Source: a virus. Taken from it: a DNA stretch of 20,453 nt. The notes below the pieces were generated by a model. That model was not told the origin of the DNA and ran no database searches. It worked only from the letters and a program-made list of their open reading frames with translations. This document shows positions 1-8,426 of this stretch, in pieces. The stretch lies in IMG/VR virus record IMGVR_UViG_3300049736_000297, positions 1-20,453 of that record; one strand, given 5' to 3'. A program made the translations under genes and the position numbers. Position 1 is the stretch's first letter; every line of letters starts with the position of its first letter.

Positions 1-768
1 TATGCCAACTGCATCATGCAATTCACCACTTAATGGTGCAATAAGGTATGTTCCTAATTTGCCGTCATTGTTTTGAACTTCGGCAAGCATTTCCGAGAAT
101 AATCTAGTAAAAGTTTTTTTAAGATCAGTTTCTTTACCACACTTATCTGCTTTCTCTACACAAAAATTAATCCCTCCAGGATTTAAATCTGTATTTTTAG
201 AATATTTCGCTACTTGAAAATTTGTTGGACCACTAATTATTTCATCCTTATCACCCTTTAGTATGCCACTAGGAGCTACTCCTGCCTCTGTAGAAGTTAG
301 CGAAGCAGGGGATCCAATGGCAGGGGTAGGTTGATCAAACGCTAATTTAGCATCTTCCGGAATATAGGTAGTAAATGATTTACAGTTTTCACCTGGTGTA
401 GGATCATCAGCAGTCTTTTCAGATGTTGAATTAGCAACTCTACCAACAGAACCCATAATAACGGGTTGTTGTTGAAGATTATCTAGATAAAATCCAATAA
501 CCCATACTCCCTTACCCAATTGATCAGAAACTGATGTTGCTCCTCCTGGTGTATGAGGATTCGTTACAGGCATCATAGTAATTGCCCATGGAAGATCATC
601 CCATGAAACTGCCTCACAAGACTTAGGATGAGCACCAACGATCCTTACTTTATAACGACCAGAAAGTTTTTCATCATCCGCCTTCTCAGATTCAACTTGT
701 CCAATCCACCATGAGAATCCATCGGATCCGATTTGGTTTATTGGATATAACCCGTTTAATGAATCCAT
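1..768 (-). CDS. gp5: gp5-like baseplate central spike/hub protein, N-terminal part (C-terminus outside window)
   Basis: I translated 256 codons from an ATG at 768 down to base 1; the frame is open at the window edge, so the gene is partial. The first ~110 residues resemble the OB-fold domain of T4 gp5: a WWIGQVES start, then GRYKVRIVGAHP, LPWAITMMPVTNPHTPGG and a strand ending QQPVIMGSVGR. In T4, gp5 forms the trimeric spike on the hub and carries a lysozyme domain after the OB fold. The visible part after residue ~110 (PEDAKLAFDQ onward) shows no clear lysozyme motif, so whether this protein keeps lysozyme activity cannot be judged here. It lies directly downstream of the CP12-like gene and the putative hub gene, as expected for a hub cluster. 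The OB-fold identification is firm; the function of the rest is inference. Confidence 0.85.
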   Translation of the reverse strand, partial: MDSLNGLYPINQIGSDGFSWWIGQVESEKADDEKLSGRYKVRIVGAHPKSCEAVSWDDLPWAITMMPVTNPHTPGGATSVSDQLGKGVWVIGFYLDNLQQQPVIMGSVGRVANSTSEKTADDPTPGENCKSFTTYIPEDAKLAFDQPTPAIGSPASLTSTEAGVAPSGILKGDKDEIISGPTNFQVAKYSKNTDLNPGGINFCVEKADKCGKETDLKKTFTRLFSEMLAEVQNNDGKLGTYLIAPLSGELHDAVGI

Positions 769-773
769 ATTAG

Positions 774-1001
774 TCAATCTTCATATACTAAGCATTCAGG
801 TTCCGAAGGATTTTGATCACAGAAAAGTTCTAGGTAAGTAGGATCATGATGATCTCCTGCCTCAATCTCTTTCTTATGATGCTCCACATACTCTTCCAAT
901 TCATGCAATTCGCCTTCAATGTGACGACGCTGATTGGGAGAGGTCATAGGATTGTCAAGGATTTCTTTATCCTTTTCAATATGATCTTCAATTGATTTCA
1001 T
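774..1001 (-). CDS. CP12-like small protein (C-terminal CP12 motif)
   Basis: This 75-residue acidic, helical protein ends in FCDQNPSEPECLVYED. That matches the C-terminal GAPDH-binding motif of CP12 (YC-x8-C followed by a Y-x-D type end): the two cysteines are eight residues apart, NP follows the first, and E precedes the second. CP12 is a redox-switched protein that ties GAPDH and phosphoribulokinase into an inactive complex and so slows the Calvin cycle. The N-terminal cysteine pair and the AWD_VEEL core of many CP12s are not evident; the helical part (RRHIEGELHELEEYVEHH) only loosely resembles the core. TAGGAG lies before the ATG, and an AATAAATA late-type promoter sits at 1020-1027 in the end of the preceding gene. 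It lies between two baseplate genes, so a virion or assembly role is possible. The motif is seen; Calvin-cycle control is inference from the family. Confidence 0.65.
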   Translation of the reverse strand: MKSIEDHIEKDKEILDNPMTSPNQRRHIEGELHELEEYVEHHKKEIEAGDHHDPTYLELFCDQNPSEPECLVYED

Positions 1002-1018
1002 TTGTACTCCTAATAATT

Positions 1019-2446
1019 TTATTTATTTGTGTATTCTTTAATTCCGCAAGAATCACGGATTAACTCAAGTACAGTATAAGCGTTTTGTTCCTTAACGTCA
1101 ATCTGATGGTTGACAGATTTAATCAAATATGTGCCACTATATGTTGGATCCCAAACTTCATCTTTCCTCTCTGCGTCAGAAACTTGATTGGGAATCCTAA
1201 TATCTATTGTATCTCCGGCATTAAGATCAAAATTCGCAGTTAGGGATATGGTCAATTCGTAATTGAACATAACTCCTAGTCTAGAAATACTCTGCGGTAA
1301 ATATTGTTTAACATAATCAGGAAAAGAATTATCGGGAGATTGATCCCCGAGATCAGCATCTTCATTAGATGCAACATTTTTACCCATATACCAATTTTCG
1401 TGATTTACAATAGTTGACATCACTCTACTTGGATACTGTGATAATATAGTTTGACCTACAGGAAGTTCAGTTTTTGTCCCTAAGTGAGACATATCATTCC
1501 AAGTATTTGTTAGGGAATAAACTTGCTCTTCGTACTTACCAGTATTTATGTCGTAGTAGCACACTAAAGAAGAATATGCTCCTTCCCTCATTTTTTGCAT
1601 AGTATCAATTTCACTTCCGAATCTAATCTCTTGGATCTTAAACATACTCTCTTCGGATGTCTTTCCAGGAGAATAAGAAAAAATATTAGTCTTTGGTCTT
1701 TGTTCTGATAAAGAATCAATTGACTTAAAGACGAATTGAGATTTCTCTTCTTTCCTTGTAACCTGAAAAAATAAATATCCTGCTGTTCCAGATGCATCAT
1801 CTGCAGTATTAGGATCAGCATCAGAAACAGTACCGAATGGTATTACTTCTAACGGAGTTACTCCTGATCTTGATTTTGATGTAGTAGATTCTTTTTGAGC
1901 AATTGTTTTAGACTGTAAGGATCTAATTAATGCAAATGGAGTCTTTTTAGCAGGTAAATGTGCAATACTAGTAACAGAATCTTCAATGTCAATCCTATTA
2001 CCAACAACATTCAAATATTCTAATAGTAGTTTTCTCACTACATTAGAGGTAGATCCAGAAATTAGTTTATTGACCCGAATACTCTCATTTAATAATCCCT
2101 CAGTAGAAATTAATGCTAATGTATAAATCTGGGTTCTATCTGCATTAACTCTGTTACTTACTTTAAACACACGAAACTCATAAAAATAAGTATCTTCTTT
2201 AGCATCAACTACTTCAAAAACAACCCTTTCAAATCCTTGAATAGGAATAGATGAAATTAAATTTTGTGCATTATCAAGTACAACCATGGTTGCACCATAA
2301 GCAGGCCACAGAATATTTTCATGATATTGAATAAACAATACCATATCCAAGAGGTTTGCTTCCGCCTTCTCTCCATCTGGTTTATATAAAGCAATCTGTT
2401 TTATTTCACAACTAGATGCATATGGTTTTCTATTAAATTCTGCCAT
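1019..2446 (-). CDS. Putative baseplate hub protein (gp27/gpD-like), structural
   Basis: The gene encodes 475 residues starting MAEFNRKPYASSCEIKQI. I do not recognise it residue by residue, but size, beta-rich character, the N-terminal strand pattern and the position next to gp5 fit the hub protein that carries the spike (T4 gp27, 391 residues; gpD of P2-like tails). The middle (residues ~170-215) is a low-complexity S/T/K-rich linker, and the C-terminal quarter has the pattern DTIDIRIPNQ...GTYLIKSVNHQID, typical of late beta-domains in tail hub proteins, where a final module describes an interface bound and then released. Its ATG lies 2 bases after the stop of the 773-residue tail protein, so the two are probably co-translated. 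No membrane segment is seen. The virion role is likely; the gp27 equivalence is inference. Confidence 0.6.
   Translation of the reverse strand: MAEFNRKPYASSCEIKQIALYKPDGEKAEANLLDMVLFIQYHENILWPAYGATMVVLDNAQNLISSIPIQGFERVVFEVVDAKEDTYFYEFRVFKVSNRVNADRTQIYTLALISTEGLLNESIRVNKLISGSTSNVVRKLLLEYLNVVGNRIDIEDSVTSIAHLPAKKTPFALIRSLQSKTIAQKESTTSKSRSGVTPLEVIPFGTVSDADPNTADDASGTAGYLFFQVTRKEEKSQFVFKSIDSLSEQRPKTNIFSYSPGKTSEESMFKIQEIRFGSEIDTMQKMREGAYSSLVCYYDINTGKYEEQVYSLTNTWNDMSHLGTKTELPVGQTILSQYPSRVMSTIVNHENWYMGKNVASNEDADLGDQSPDNSFPDYVKQYLPQSISRLGVMFNYELTISLTANFDLNAGDTIDIRIPNQVSDAERKDEVWDPTYSGTYLIKSVNHQIDVKEQNAYTVLELIRDSCGIKEYTNK
1020..1027 (-). promoter_or_regulatory. Late-type promoter upstream of the CP12-like gene
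   Basis: AATAAATA on the minus strand, immediately at the end of the hub gene and about 19 bases before the ATG of the 75-residue CP12-like gene, with TAGGAG between. It would give that gene and gp5 a late promoter of their own. A match of seven bases in AT-rich DNA is weak by itself. Confidence 0.4.
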
Positions 2447-2448
2447 AG

Positions 2449-4770
2449 TTAACTATACAAAGACGGGTAGAGTTCGGAAAATCCTATATCACCCTTTGTA
2501 CTTATATAAGAAGGAGGAGTATCATCAGCAGTATCATCTATTTGACTATTATTACTGATGAGAATTGGTTCCAAAGTTTTGTTTTTGGTTTCCATTTTAC
2601 GTAGAGAATTTTGCTGTGATTGCATATTCACAACCGTAGATATAGCACCACGAGATGCAGGAGAACTAATACTAGATTGATCTCCCATAGGTTTACCATA
2701 CATATTCATACTTTCATCAGCACCAGACATACCAGCATCACGCATATACTGTCTTAAGACATTATTTCGCCTTTGTACTTTCTCAGCGATTGTCCCAGTG
2801 CGATCCATCAACCCACGAGTACCTGTCATATCTCCAATATCTTGAGCATTACGAATCGCATTATCTAATCTTTTGTTACCTGTTGGTTGAATCGTAGATT
2901 GTGGAGTAACCTGTGGTTGTACCTTACGAGTTCTATATGCAGGATCACTTATACTAATATTATATTCCCGAAGCATTCTTTCTGCAAGTTCTCTTCTTTT
3001 TGGATGAGGAGCTGCATCATATGTTTCAAGTTGAGTTTCAGAATTCTGACTATTATATCTTTCAACATCCTCAGGAGTATATCCACTATTCTGAGCAGAG
3101 AATGGTACTTCCATTCCTAGGAATTTTTGTACCGTTCTGCCACCTTCCATATAGCTTCCTCGCCCAGATCCTGATGGAGTCATAACTCTACCAGTTCCAG
3201 GTAAGAATCCAAAAGGTCCTCCTGTGCCTCCTTTACGACTACCATATCGCATAGATGATCCACCAGTGCCACCTGTAGGTCTGCTATAAATGGTTTTAGA
3301 ATTATCACCACCTATACCACCACGACCAGTGAAGACCCCAAGAGGATCCCACCATGCTCTGTTATTTTTAGATGATTCTGTACTACCAGAAGCAAACATT
3401 TGTTTTTGTCTATCTTCCTGATCTTTTTTATGAGAAGTATCTTTAATAACTTTATCAGCAATAGTATTCGGAACTCCAAATGCAGATGCAATTGGGTTAG
3501 CAATTTGCTTAAGATCAGAAGTAATAGGAGCTGCTAATGTTCCCATACCAGAGACTGCCTTCTCAAGCATAGATAATGTCATGACTCCTGCCGCTCTAAG
3601 TGGCAGTTCCATAGCTTTCTGTAGATCTTTATTCTTTTTGTCTATTTTTGCAGGAACAGCAGAGTCCTGCATAGAAATCATAGCATTAAGAATATTAGGA
3701 GAGAATGAAGGATCGGATGCCTCTTCAGATCCTTGTTCATACATTGATACACCACCAGTTTTAGGAACTCGGGATGAAGGAATTGCAGATGTTTGAGGTT
3801 TAGGTCTTACTTTCCCATCAACAGCACTAGGTTCACCTTGAGTAAAATTATTATCAAGTGGCACGATCATTTCATTGCCATGTAACTTGGCAAGATAACC
3901 ACTATCAGGACCGGACATAATGCCGCCCTCTTCAAGTTCAGGTATTGGAAGACTTAATTGCTGATCTTGAGTCTCAGGAGTCTTTCCAATCTCTTGCTCA
4001 TCTTGCAATAAATTTAATTGTATTGCTTCTTGCTTTGATTGCCCGATATCTTGTAGTCGTAGCGTACCAGATTGATCAGTTTCTTTACCTTGTTCTGCAG
4101 CTTTAGCTCTGACTTGTTCTATATCTGTTTGTTTCTTAGCAGTATCATTCTGATCTCGTAAGGCATCTATAATAGCATCTAACTTAGTTTCTAGCAAATC
4201 AGAATTTTGCTCTAATTGCTTAATAGTACCAAAAATACCTTCTTTAGCTTGAATTACTTCTGATTGTGCATCATCTAAACTATCACTTAAGGTAGAAAAA
4301 TTCTGATTGATTGCTTCTACTGCAGCAGCTAAGAATTTACCAAGTTTTTTATCCTGAACCTTTACTGGTTTATCGTTAGATGGTACTGTTCCCGTTAATT
4401 TACTACTATTTTCCTTAAACTTTTTTTCGGCAGGATTTGCAAGTTGCTGATATTCCGGAAGATTTCTTACATGAGCAGGTGTTCCCATTAAAGGATCACT
4501 ACTTGATTGCCCTCTTGCAAGAATATCATTAACACTAGTTTTAGGTACAAATCTCTTACCTAAAGTTTTTTCAATAATATAATTTCTTCCCTCTCTTGCA
4601 GTAAACTCTCCAGGTGTAAACTTAGGGTCAACCTTATATTTTGCAGCTGCAAGAGTTGCGGCAGTTTTAGCAGTCCTTCCTCGTGATGCAGCAGTAGATA
4701 TAATATCTACTAGTTGCCCTGCAATACTAGATGTCAGATCTCCACTATAAGTTGCCTGCAAACTCGCCAT
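2449..4770 (-). CDS. Tail/baseplate-associated structural protein, sister of the downstream-numbered 919-residue protein
   Basis: A 773-residue protein. Its N-terminus, MASLQATYSGDLTSSIAGQL, is shared almost residue for residue with the protein encoded just upstream (4772-7531). Residues ~140-260 are rich in heptad-like Q/E/K/L and probably form a coiled coil. Residues ~282-305 carry GGIMSGPDSGYLAKLHGNE followed by MIVPL, a motif common in phage tail and tape-measure-like proteins (GG-x-x-x-GP-x-SGY...LHG-x-E-x-x-VPL). The part from ~residue 470 to 560 is glycine/serine/arginine-rich and likely flexible. No catalytic motif is visible. It lies between the M23-like protein and the hub gene with stop/start spacing of 1-2 bases. 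A role in the tail tip or baseplate is inferred from context and the tail motif; the exact function is unknown. Confidence 0.6.
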   Translation of the reverse strand: MASLQATYSGDLTSSIAGQLVDIISTAASRGRTAKTAATLAAAKYKVDPKFTPGEFTAREGRNYIIEKTLGKRFVPKTSVNDILARGQSSSDPLMGTPAHVRNLPEYQQLANPAEKKFKENSSKLTGTVPSNDKPVKVQDKKLGKFLAAAVEAINQNFSTLSDSLDDAQSEVIQAKEGIFGTIKQLEQNSDLLETKLDAIIDALRDQNDTAKKQTDIEQVRAKAAEQGKETDQSGTLRLQDIGQSKQEAIQLNLLQDEQEIGKTPETQDQQLSLPIPELEEGGIMSGPDSGYLAKLHGNEMIVPLDNNFTQGEPSAVDGKVRPKPQTSAIPSSRVPKTGGVSMYEQGSEEASDPSFSPNILNAMISMQDSAVPAKIDKKNKDLQKAMELPLRAAGVMTLSMLEKAVSGMGTLAAPITSDLKQIANPIASAFGVPNTIADKVIKDTSHKKDQEDRQKQMFASGSTESSKNNRAWWDPLGVFTGRGGIGGDNSKTIYSRPTGGTGGSSMRYGSRKGGTGGPFGFLPGTGRVMTPSGSGRGSYMEGGRTVQKFLGMEVPFSAQNSGYTPEDVERYNSQNSETQLETYDAAPHPKRRELAERMLREYNISISDPAYRTRKVQPQVTPQSTIQPTGNKRLDNAIRNAQDIGDMTGTRGLMDRTGTIAEKVQRRNNVLRQYMRDAGMSGADESMNMYGKPMGDQSSISSPASRGAISTVVNMQSQQNSLRKMETKNKTLEPILISNNSQIDDTADDTPPSYISTKGDIGFSELYPSLYS

Positions 4771-4771
4771 C

Positions 4772-7531
4772 CTATGCTCCTAATACCGCTAACTGATAAC
4801 TCTTCACTGGATTAACTTTAGATGTATTACTACTTATACGAGTATTGTTCTGATTTTTAATGATAGTATTAGTCACCACTACTGTTTGAACTGGGATCCC
4901 ATCTTCCATGTCCTCCATACTAGAACTAATTTTTTCAATTTCATTTAGTTTAGATTGATTATCAAATGGATTTAAGAAATTTATTGGTTTCATATAAAGA
5001 CCAGAGAATCCCTCTTCATCAGTCAATGATTCAATGAGTCCTTTAGGACCTGCAGGTTCTGATATTTTATCAGCAAGAATCCCATCAGGTGGAATCATTG
5101 ATTCAGTTCTCATTCTAGATGGAATTGATGCAGCAGAAGGAACACCTCCCTGTCCATACAAATTATTTTCATCGTACCACATACTAAAGAAATTATCAGT
5201 AGGATTCCTAAGAACATCACCAGATTGCATATTATCTTGTTCGCTCGTTCCCAAGAAATATGTTCTGCCCTTTACATGTTCTGCTGCTTTCATTTGAAGT
5301 TCGGGATTCAACAAAGACTTCTCAGTTTCCATTAAAGCTTTCATTGCATAATCTCTAGTCCAATTTCTTTCCCGACCTTTTTTAGACATAATAAGAGCGG
5401 TAATAGCAGTTTCCATATTAACAATTTTATGCCAATCAGATTTATTATAAAACGTTGGTTCAAATTGCTGTTTTGCAACAATATGAGATTTTAAACTATT
5501 ATCTTTCTGAAAATAATTAGATCCTGCTTTATGTCCTTCTAATCTATTATATAATGCTTGAGCAACATCTGCTCTTCCTTGAGGATCATCATCTTCTAAT
5601 GCTGAAATTGCCAATAAACTATAGTAATCTGCAGTATTCATTTTAGGACCTTCAGTTAATCCAGGTCCGCCAGTTCCACCACCACCTCCTTCTTTTGTTG
5701 GTACTCCTCCTTGGAGAAGAGATTCAATAATATGTCCTCTATCACCATAAGGATTGGTTACTTCTCCAGGTTTTGTATTTGGTTCAAAGAAATCAAGACT
5801 GGTGTGTGGTCCCGTCATATTTCCTGCTCCAGGAGCTGGTCTATTATTAGTAGTATCCCAACCAACTGGTCCCAAGTACTGATTTGCTTTAATTTTGTCA
5901 CCTGCTTTTACTGCAATAGTGCCATCTTCAAAATGAGCATACATTGCATCAAATTCTCTACCATTAGATGGATCTTTACTTCTTACAGTAACGACGTTTC
6001 CGTATCCATTCCCATAAAGTTTACCTGTTTCTACAACTACACCATCAAATAAACTATAGTTGCTCTTATAATCTCCAAAACTAAAATCTAATCCCGGTTC
6101 ACCGGAAGCATCAATTCCTTGCTCTTTACTAAAGGTTATAGCAGTATTTCCTGTTGGGGTACTTATTGGCGATTTAGTAACTGTTTTATCTTCATCATCT
6201 GGATTATCTTGATTATCTGTATCAATAGGATCATCAGAATCTGGTTCAGAAGTATTATTAACCGCTTTAACAATATTTTTATCTCTACGATTTAAAACAT
6301 TTAATAGTGCTTCGGTAGGTTGTTTAATAGCAGCTGCTTGCTGAATATTTCCTACATCAGATGCAAAAGGAATATTTACAAATTTGTAGTCCAATCCAGA
6401 TTTTTTAATTATTGAAGATATTTCTCTTCCGGTTCCTGTTCTATTTGCTAAAGATTGTACTGAACTAGCAAAATAAGAAATCTGATTATCTTGATTCAAC
6501 ATCATGGTATCAGAAAAATTAGAACTATCTTTCTTTGTAACAAGTGCCTCCATACCATGCAACATACTATATCCACTTTTGGCAAATCCAGTTCCTCTTT
6601 CATATTGAGGTGTACTCATATCTCTAGCAGCAAGTCCTGCATCAATTGCTAGAGACCCAGCTGTTCCTATTCCAGGGACAAATGCTGCAGCACCAGAAGC
6701 AAGTTCCAGTGCAGCTCCAGCAGGATCTGGTGGATTTTGAAATAATCTTTGAGCTGCAAATACACTAGAAATTGCAAGACCTATACCAAATGGTAACTTT
6801 TTTGCAGCAACTTTAGCACCACCTTTTGAAAGTCCTTTAGAAAGTCCTTTAACACCAAGGTTCAAACCAAATTTAGATGCTCCCTTTGCAGCATATTTCT
6901 TTAGTGCGGATTTTGCTGCTGTTTTTGGTTTTAGAAGACTTTTAATTGGTTTTAGTCTGCTTTTTACACCTTTAAATTTTCCTCTAGTAAGTCTACCTAA
7001 AATTTTAGATAAGACTCTATTAGTAATGTTACCGCCACCACCACTAGATGATTCATTTTTGCCATCAGATAATTTTAGAGTATCTGATAGGTCATTACTT
7101 TTTTCTAACTCTAACTCTTTCCTCTTTACCTTATTATCTTCTGAAATTTCTTCTTGTATTTCACGATTAGCAGTAAAGTGATCTAGTAGTTGATCAAATT
7201 TAGCGCCAAGCATTAAATTTTGATCATATATTAACTGATGAGATTGCACTAAGTTTGAATTTAATGCACTTACTTCATTTTTAAGTTGTTTTACGGAAAA
7301 CTCAACTACATTAAGTTTTTGCTCAACAGTAGATCCTAAAATTTTACCCGCAAGTTCTCTTGTTTTTGTGTCTTTGACGGGAAAACTATCATCAGGTTCT
7401 TCCATTTCAGCCTGTGCTTTCGCTACAGGTCCCTTCTTTTCTTTTCTAGCAGCATCCAGCACCTTCTTAGCAATAGTCCCTGCAAGGGCACTAGTAAGAT
7501 CACCACTGTATGTTTGCTGCAAATTTGCCAT
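4772..7531 (-). CDS. Tail-associated protein with M23-like and SleB-like cell-wall hydrolase domains
   Basis: A 919-residue protein. It opens with MANLQQTYSGDLTSALAGTI (shared with its neighbour), then a helical/coiled region (~60-150), a basic Lys/Ser-rich stretch (~165-250) and a hydrophobic Ala/Gly segment (~250-305). Residues ~462-600 look like an M23 (LytM-type) endopeptidase: SGEPGLDFSFG, DGVVVETG, GYGNVVTV, MYAHFEDG, VKAGDKIKANQYLG and GPHTSLDFFEP. The first zinc-ligand His is Glu (E478) and the HxH motif is H576-T-S, so the site looks altered; D482 and H533 remain. Residues ~633-765 resemble SleB/cell wall hydrolase 2: AISALEDDDPQGRADVAQAL, YNRL and QFEPTF, with E646 where the catalytic Glu is expected. 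Known relatives cut peptidoglycan during DNA entry; here this is inference. The ATG overlaps the stop of the small chaperone-like ORF (TAATG). Confidence 0.7.
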   Translation of the reverse strand: MANLQQTYSGDLTSALAGTIAKKVLDAARKEKKGPVAKAQAEMEEPDDSFPVKDTKTRELAGKILGSTVEQKLNVVEFSVKQLKNEVSALNSNLVQSHQLIYDQNLMLGAKFDQLLDHFTANREIQEEISEDNKVKRKELELEKSNDLSDTLKLSDGKNESSSGGGGNITNRVLSKILGRLTRGKFKGVKSRLKPIKSLLKPKTAAKSALKKYAAKGASKFGLNLGVKGLSKGLSKGGAKVAAKKLPFGIGLAISSVFAAQRLFQNPPDPAGAALELASGAAAFVPGIGTAGSLAIDAGLAARDMSTPQYERGTGFAKSGYSMLHGMEALVTKKDSSNFSDTMMLNQDNQISYFASSVQSLANRTGTGREISSIIKKSGLDYKFVNIPFASDVGNIQQAAAIKQPTEALLNVLNRRDKNIVKAVNNTSEPDSDDPIDTDNQDNPDDEDKTVTKSPISTPTGNTAITFSKEQGIDASGEPGLDFSFGDYKSNYSLFDGVVVETGKLYGNGYGNVVTVRSKDPSNGREFDAMYAHFEDGTIAVKAGDKIKANQYLGPVGWDTTNNRPAPGAGNMTGPHTSLDFFEPNTKPGEVTNPYGDRGHIIESLLQGGVPTKEGGGGGTGGPGLTEGPKMNTADYYSLLAISALEDDDPQGRADVAQALYNRLEGHKAGSNYFQKDNSLKSHIVAKQQFEPTFYNKSDWHKIVNMETAITALIMSKKGRERNWTRDYAMKALMETEKSLLNPELQMKAAEHVKGRTYFLGTSEQDNMQSGDVLRNPTDNFFSMWYDENNLYGQGGVPSAASIPSRMRTESMIPPDGILADKISEPAGPKGLIESLTDEEGFSGLYMKPINFLNPFDNQSKLNEIEKISSSMEDMEDGIPVQTVVVTNTIIKNQNNTRISSNTSKVNPVKSYQLAVLGA

Positions 7532-7677
7532 TACCTGTTAGCTGCTGCTTCTTGTTTTTGCTTAACTTCATCAAGGTATTGCATTAGAAAGGTAGTGTAA
7601 ACTTCCCTCTCCCAAGGCATCATATTTTCAATCTCAGTCAAAGAGTATTTATGATACTGCATCAAAGCAAAGTTCAT
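7531..7677 (-). CDS. Small gp51/chaperone-like ORF downstream of gp26 (possible -1 frameshift extension)
   Basis: A 48-codon ORF with the product MNFALMQYHKYSLTEIENMM, then PWEREVYTTFLMQYL and a charged end. This pattern (small helical protein, MPWE-x-E-x-Y) is typical of the second reading frame of tail assembly chaperones, which in many long-tailed phages is made as a -1 frameshift fusion to the preceding gene. The frame is open upstream of the ATG, through 14 further codons, back to a slippery TTTTTTC at the end of gp26. A GGAGGGG sequence nine bases before the ATG also allows independent initiation. T4 has gene 51 (hub assembly catalyst) in the same role near gene 26; I treat equivalence as probable, not shown. 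The stop overlaps the next start as TAATG. Confidence 0.75.
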   Translation of the reverse strand: MNFALMQYHKYSLTEIENMMPWEREVYTTFLMQYLDEVKQKQEAAANR

Positions 7678-7712
7678 TCTATAATACCCCTCCAGATTAT
7701 TCTGAAAGAGTG

Positions 7713-8426
7713 CTATGCGAAAAAATTGGATAATCCCTCAATTGTAAACGTGGACTCAATACCAGTATTAGGATTAGTCACTGTAAAAGTATGACTTAAC
7801 TTAGGTGCAGTTGCATAGAATTCTTGAATCTTTTCAAATTGCTTTGTAGTCAAATTATCAACAAATTCACGAAACTCTTTCTTTGATGTAGTAGAAGAAT
7901 CATACACATCTTCACCTTGAAAAATTTGATCAATTGAATTAGCAATAAAATCATAAACTTCTTGAGTTTGCATTTCTTTGCGTAAAAATTCGCGATCAAC
8001 GAATTCTTTCATACTAGGGTAGTTCATAATAATACCCGAATCTTCGTCAAACATGATTTTCTTATCATGTCCTTCGGGTTTAATAACTTCAACTTCATCA
8101 ATATTGATTTCCGTTTCTACAGTAGTTTCGTTATCATCTTGACACGTTACCGTAAGAGTTAGAGATTCTCCGATAGAAGCTGCTCTAATTTTTAAGAATA
8201 AGTATTCAAGGTCAAAACTAGGAAGTAAATCAACCTTAATACGTGAAATAACGCAATTTTTGATTAAATCCTTAACTGCACTAGTAATTTGCTTTTCGTC
8301 TTGTGACTCCATTGCAAGTAAAAGTACTTTTTCTTCTTTTACTAAAAATGGACGATATTTTACAGATTTTCCCGTAGAAGGCAGTGCCGTCTCATAAGTA
8401 GGATAACCAAGTTTTGGCAATGCCAT
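7713..8426 (-). CDS. gp26: gp26 baseplate hub subunit / tail assembly chaperone-like
   Basis: The 237-residue protein starts MALPKLGYPTYETALPSTGK followed by RPFLVKEEKVLLLAMES, the hallmark N-terminus of T4 gp26 (about 208 residues in T4). T4 gp26 is needed for hub assembly; the family behaves like a tail assembly chaperone working with the adjoining small ORF. The start is supported by GAGG just upstream and by a late-type AATAAATA at 8451-8458. The 0-frame ends in N-F-F-A-stop, and the run of six T followed by C in those codons is a canonical -1 slippery heptamer at 7719-7725. Shifting there gives a ~298-residue fusion with the next ORF. The product is probably needed in small amounts for assembly rather than as a major virion protein. 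Confidence 0.85.
   Translation of the reverse strand: MALPKLGYPTYETALPSTGKSVKYRPFLVKEEKVLLLAMESQDEKQITSAVKDLIKNCVISRIKVDLLPSFDLEYLFLKIRAASIGESLTLTVTCQDDNETTVETEINIDEVEVIKPEGHDKKIMFDEDSGIIMNYPSMKEFVDREFLRKEMQTQEVYDFIANSIDQIFQGEDVYDSSTTSKKEFREFVDNLTTKQFEKIQEFYATAPKLSHTFTVTNPNTGIESTFTIEGLSNFFA
7719..7725 (-). other. Candidate -1 ribosomal frameshift site (TTTTTTC) at end of gp26
   Basis: On the minus strand the codons AAT TTT TTC GCA TAG end gp26. The seven bases T TTT TTC fit X-XXY-YYZ exactly, with perfect re-pairing after a -1 slip. Reading then continues CGC ATA GCA CTC and stays open through the 48-codon ORF to its stop at 7531-7533. The slip site lies only two codons before the 0-frame stop, a common arrangement. 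A weak CAGA/TCTG hairpin about 17 bases downstream is the only obvious stimulator. Confidence 0.7.

Noticed and set aside
5711-6052. Plus-strand ORF of 113 codons inside the 919-residue tail gene
   Set aside because: It is antisense to the recognisable M23-like domain, has no ribosome site or family pattern, and looks like a shadow frame.
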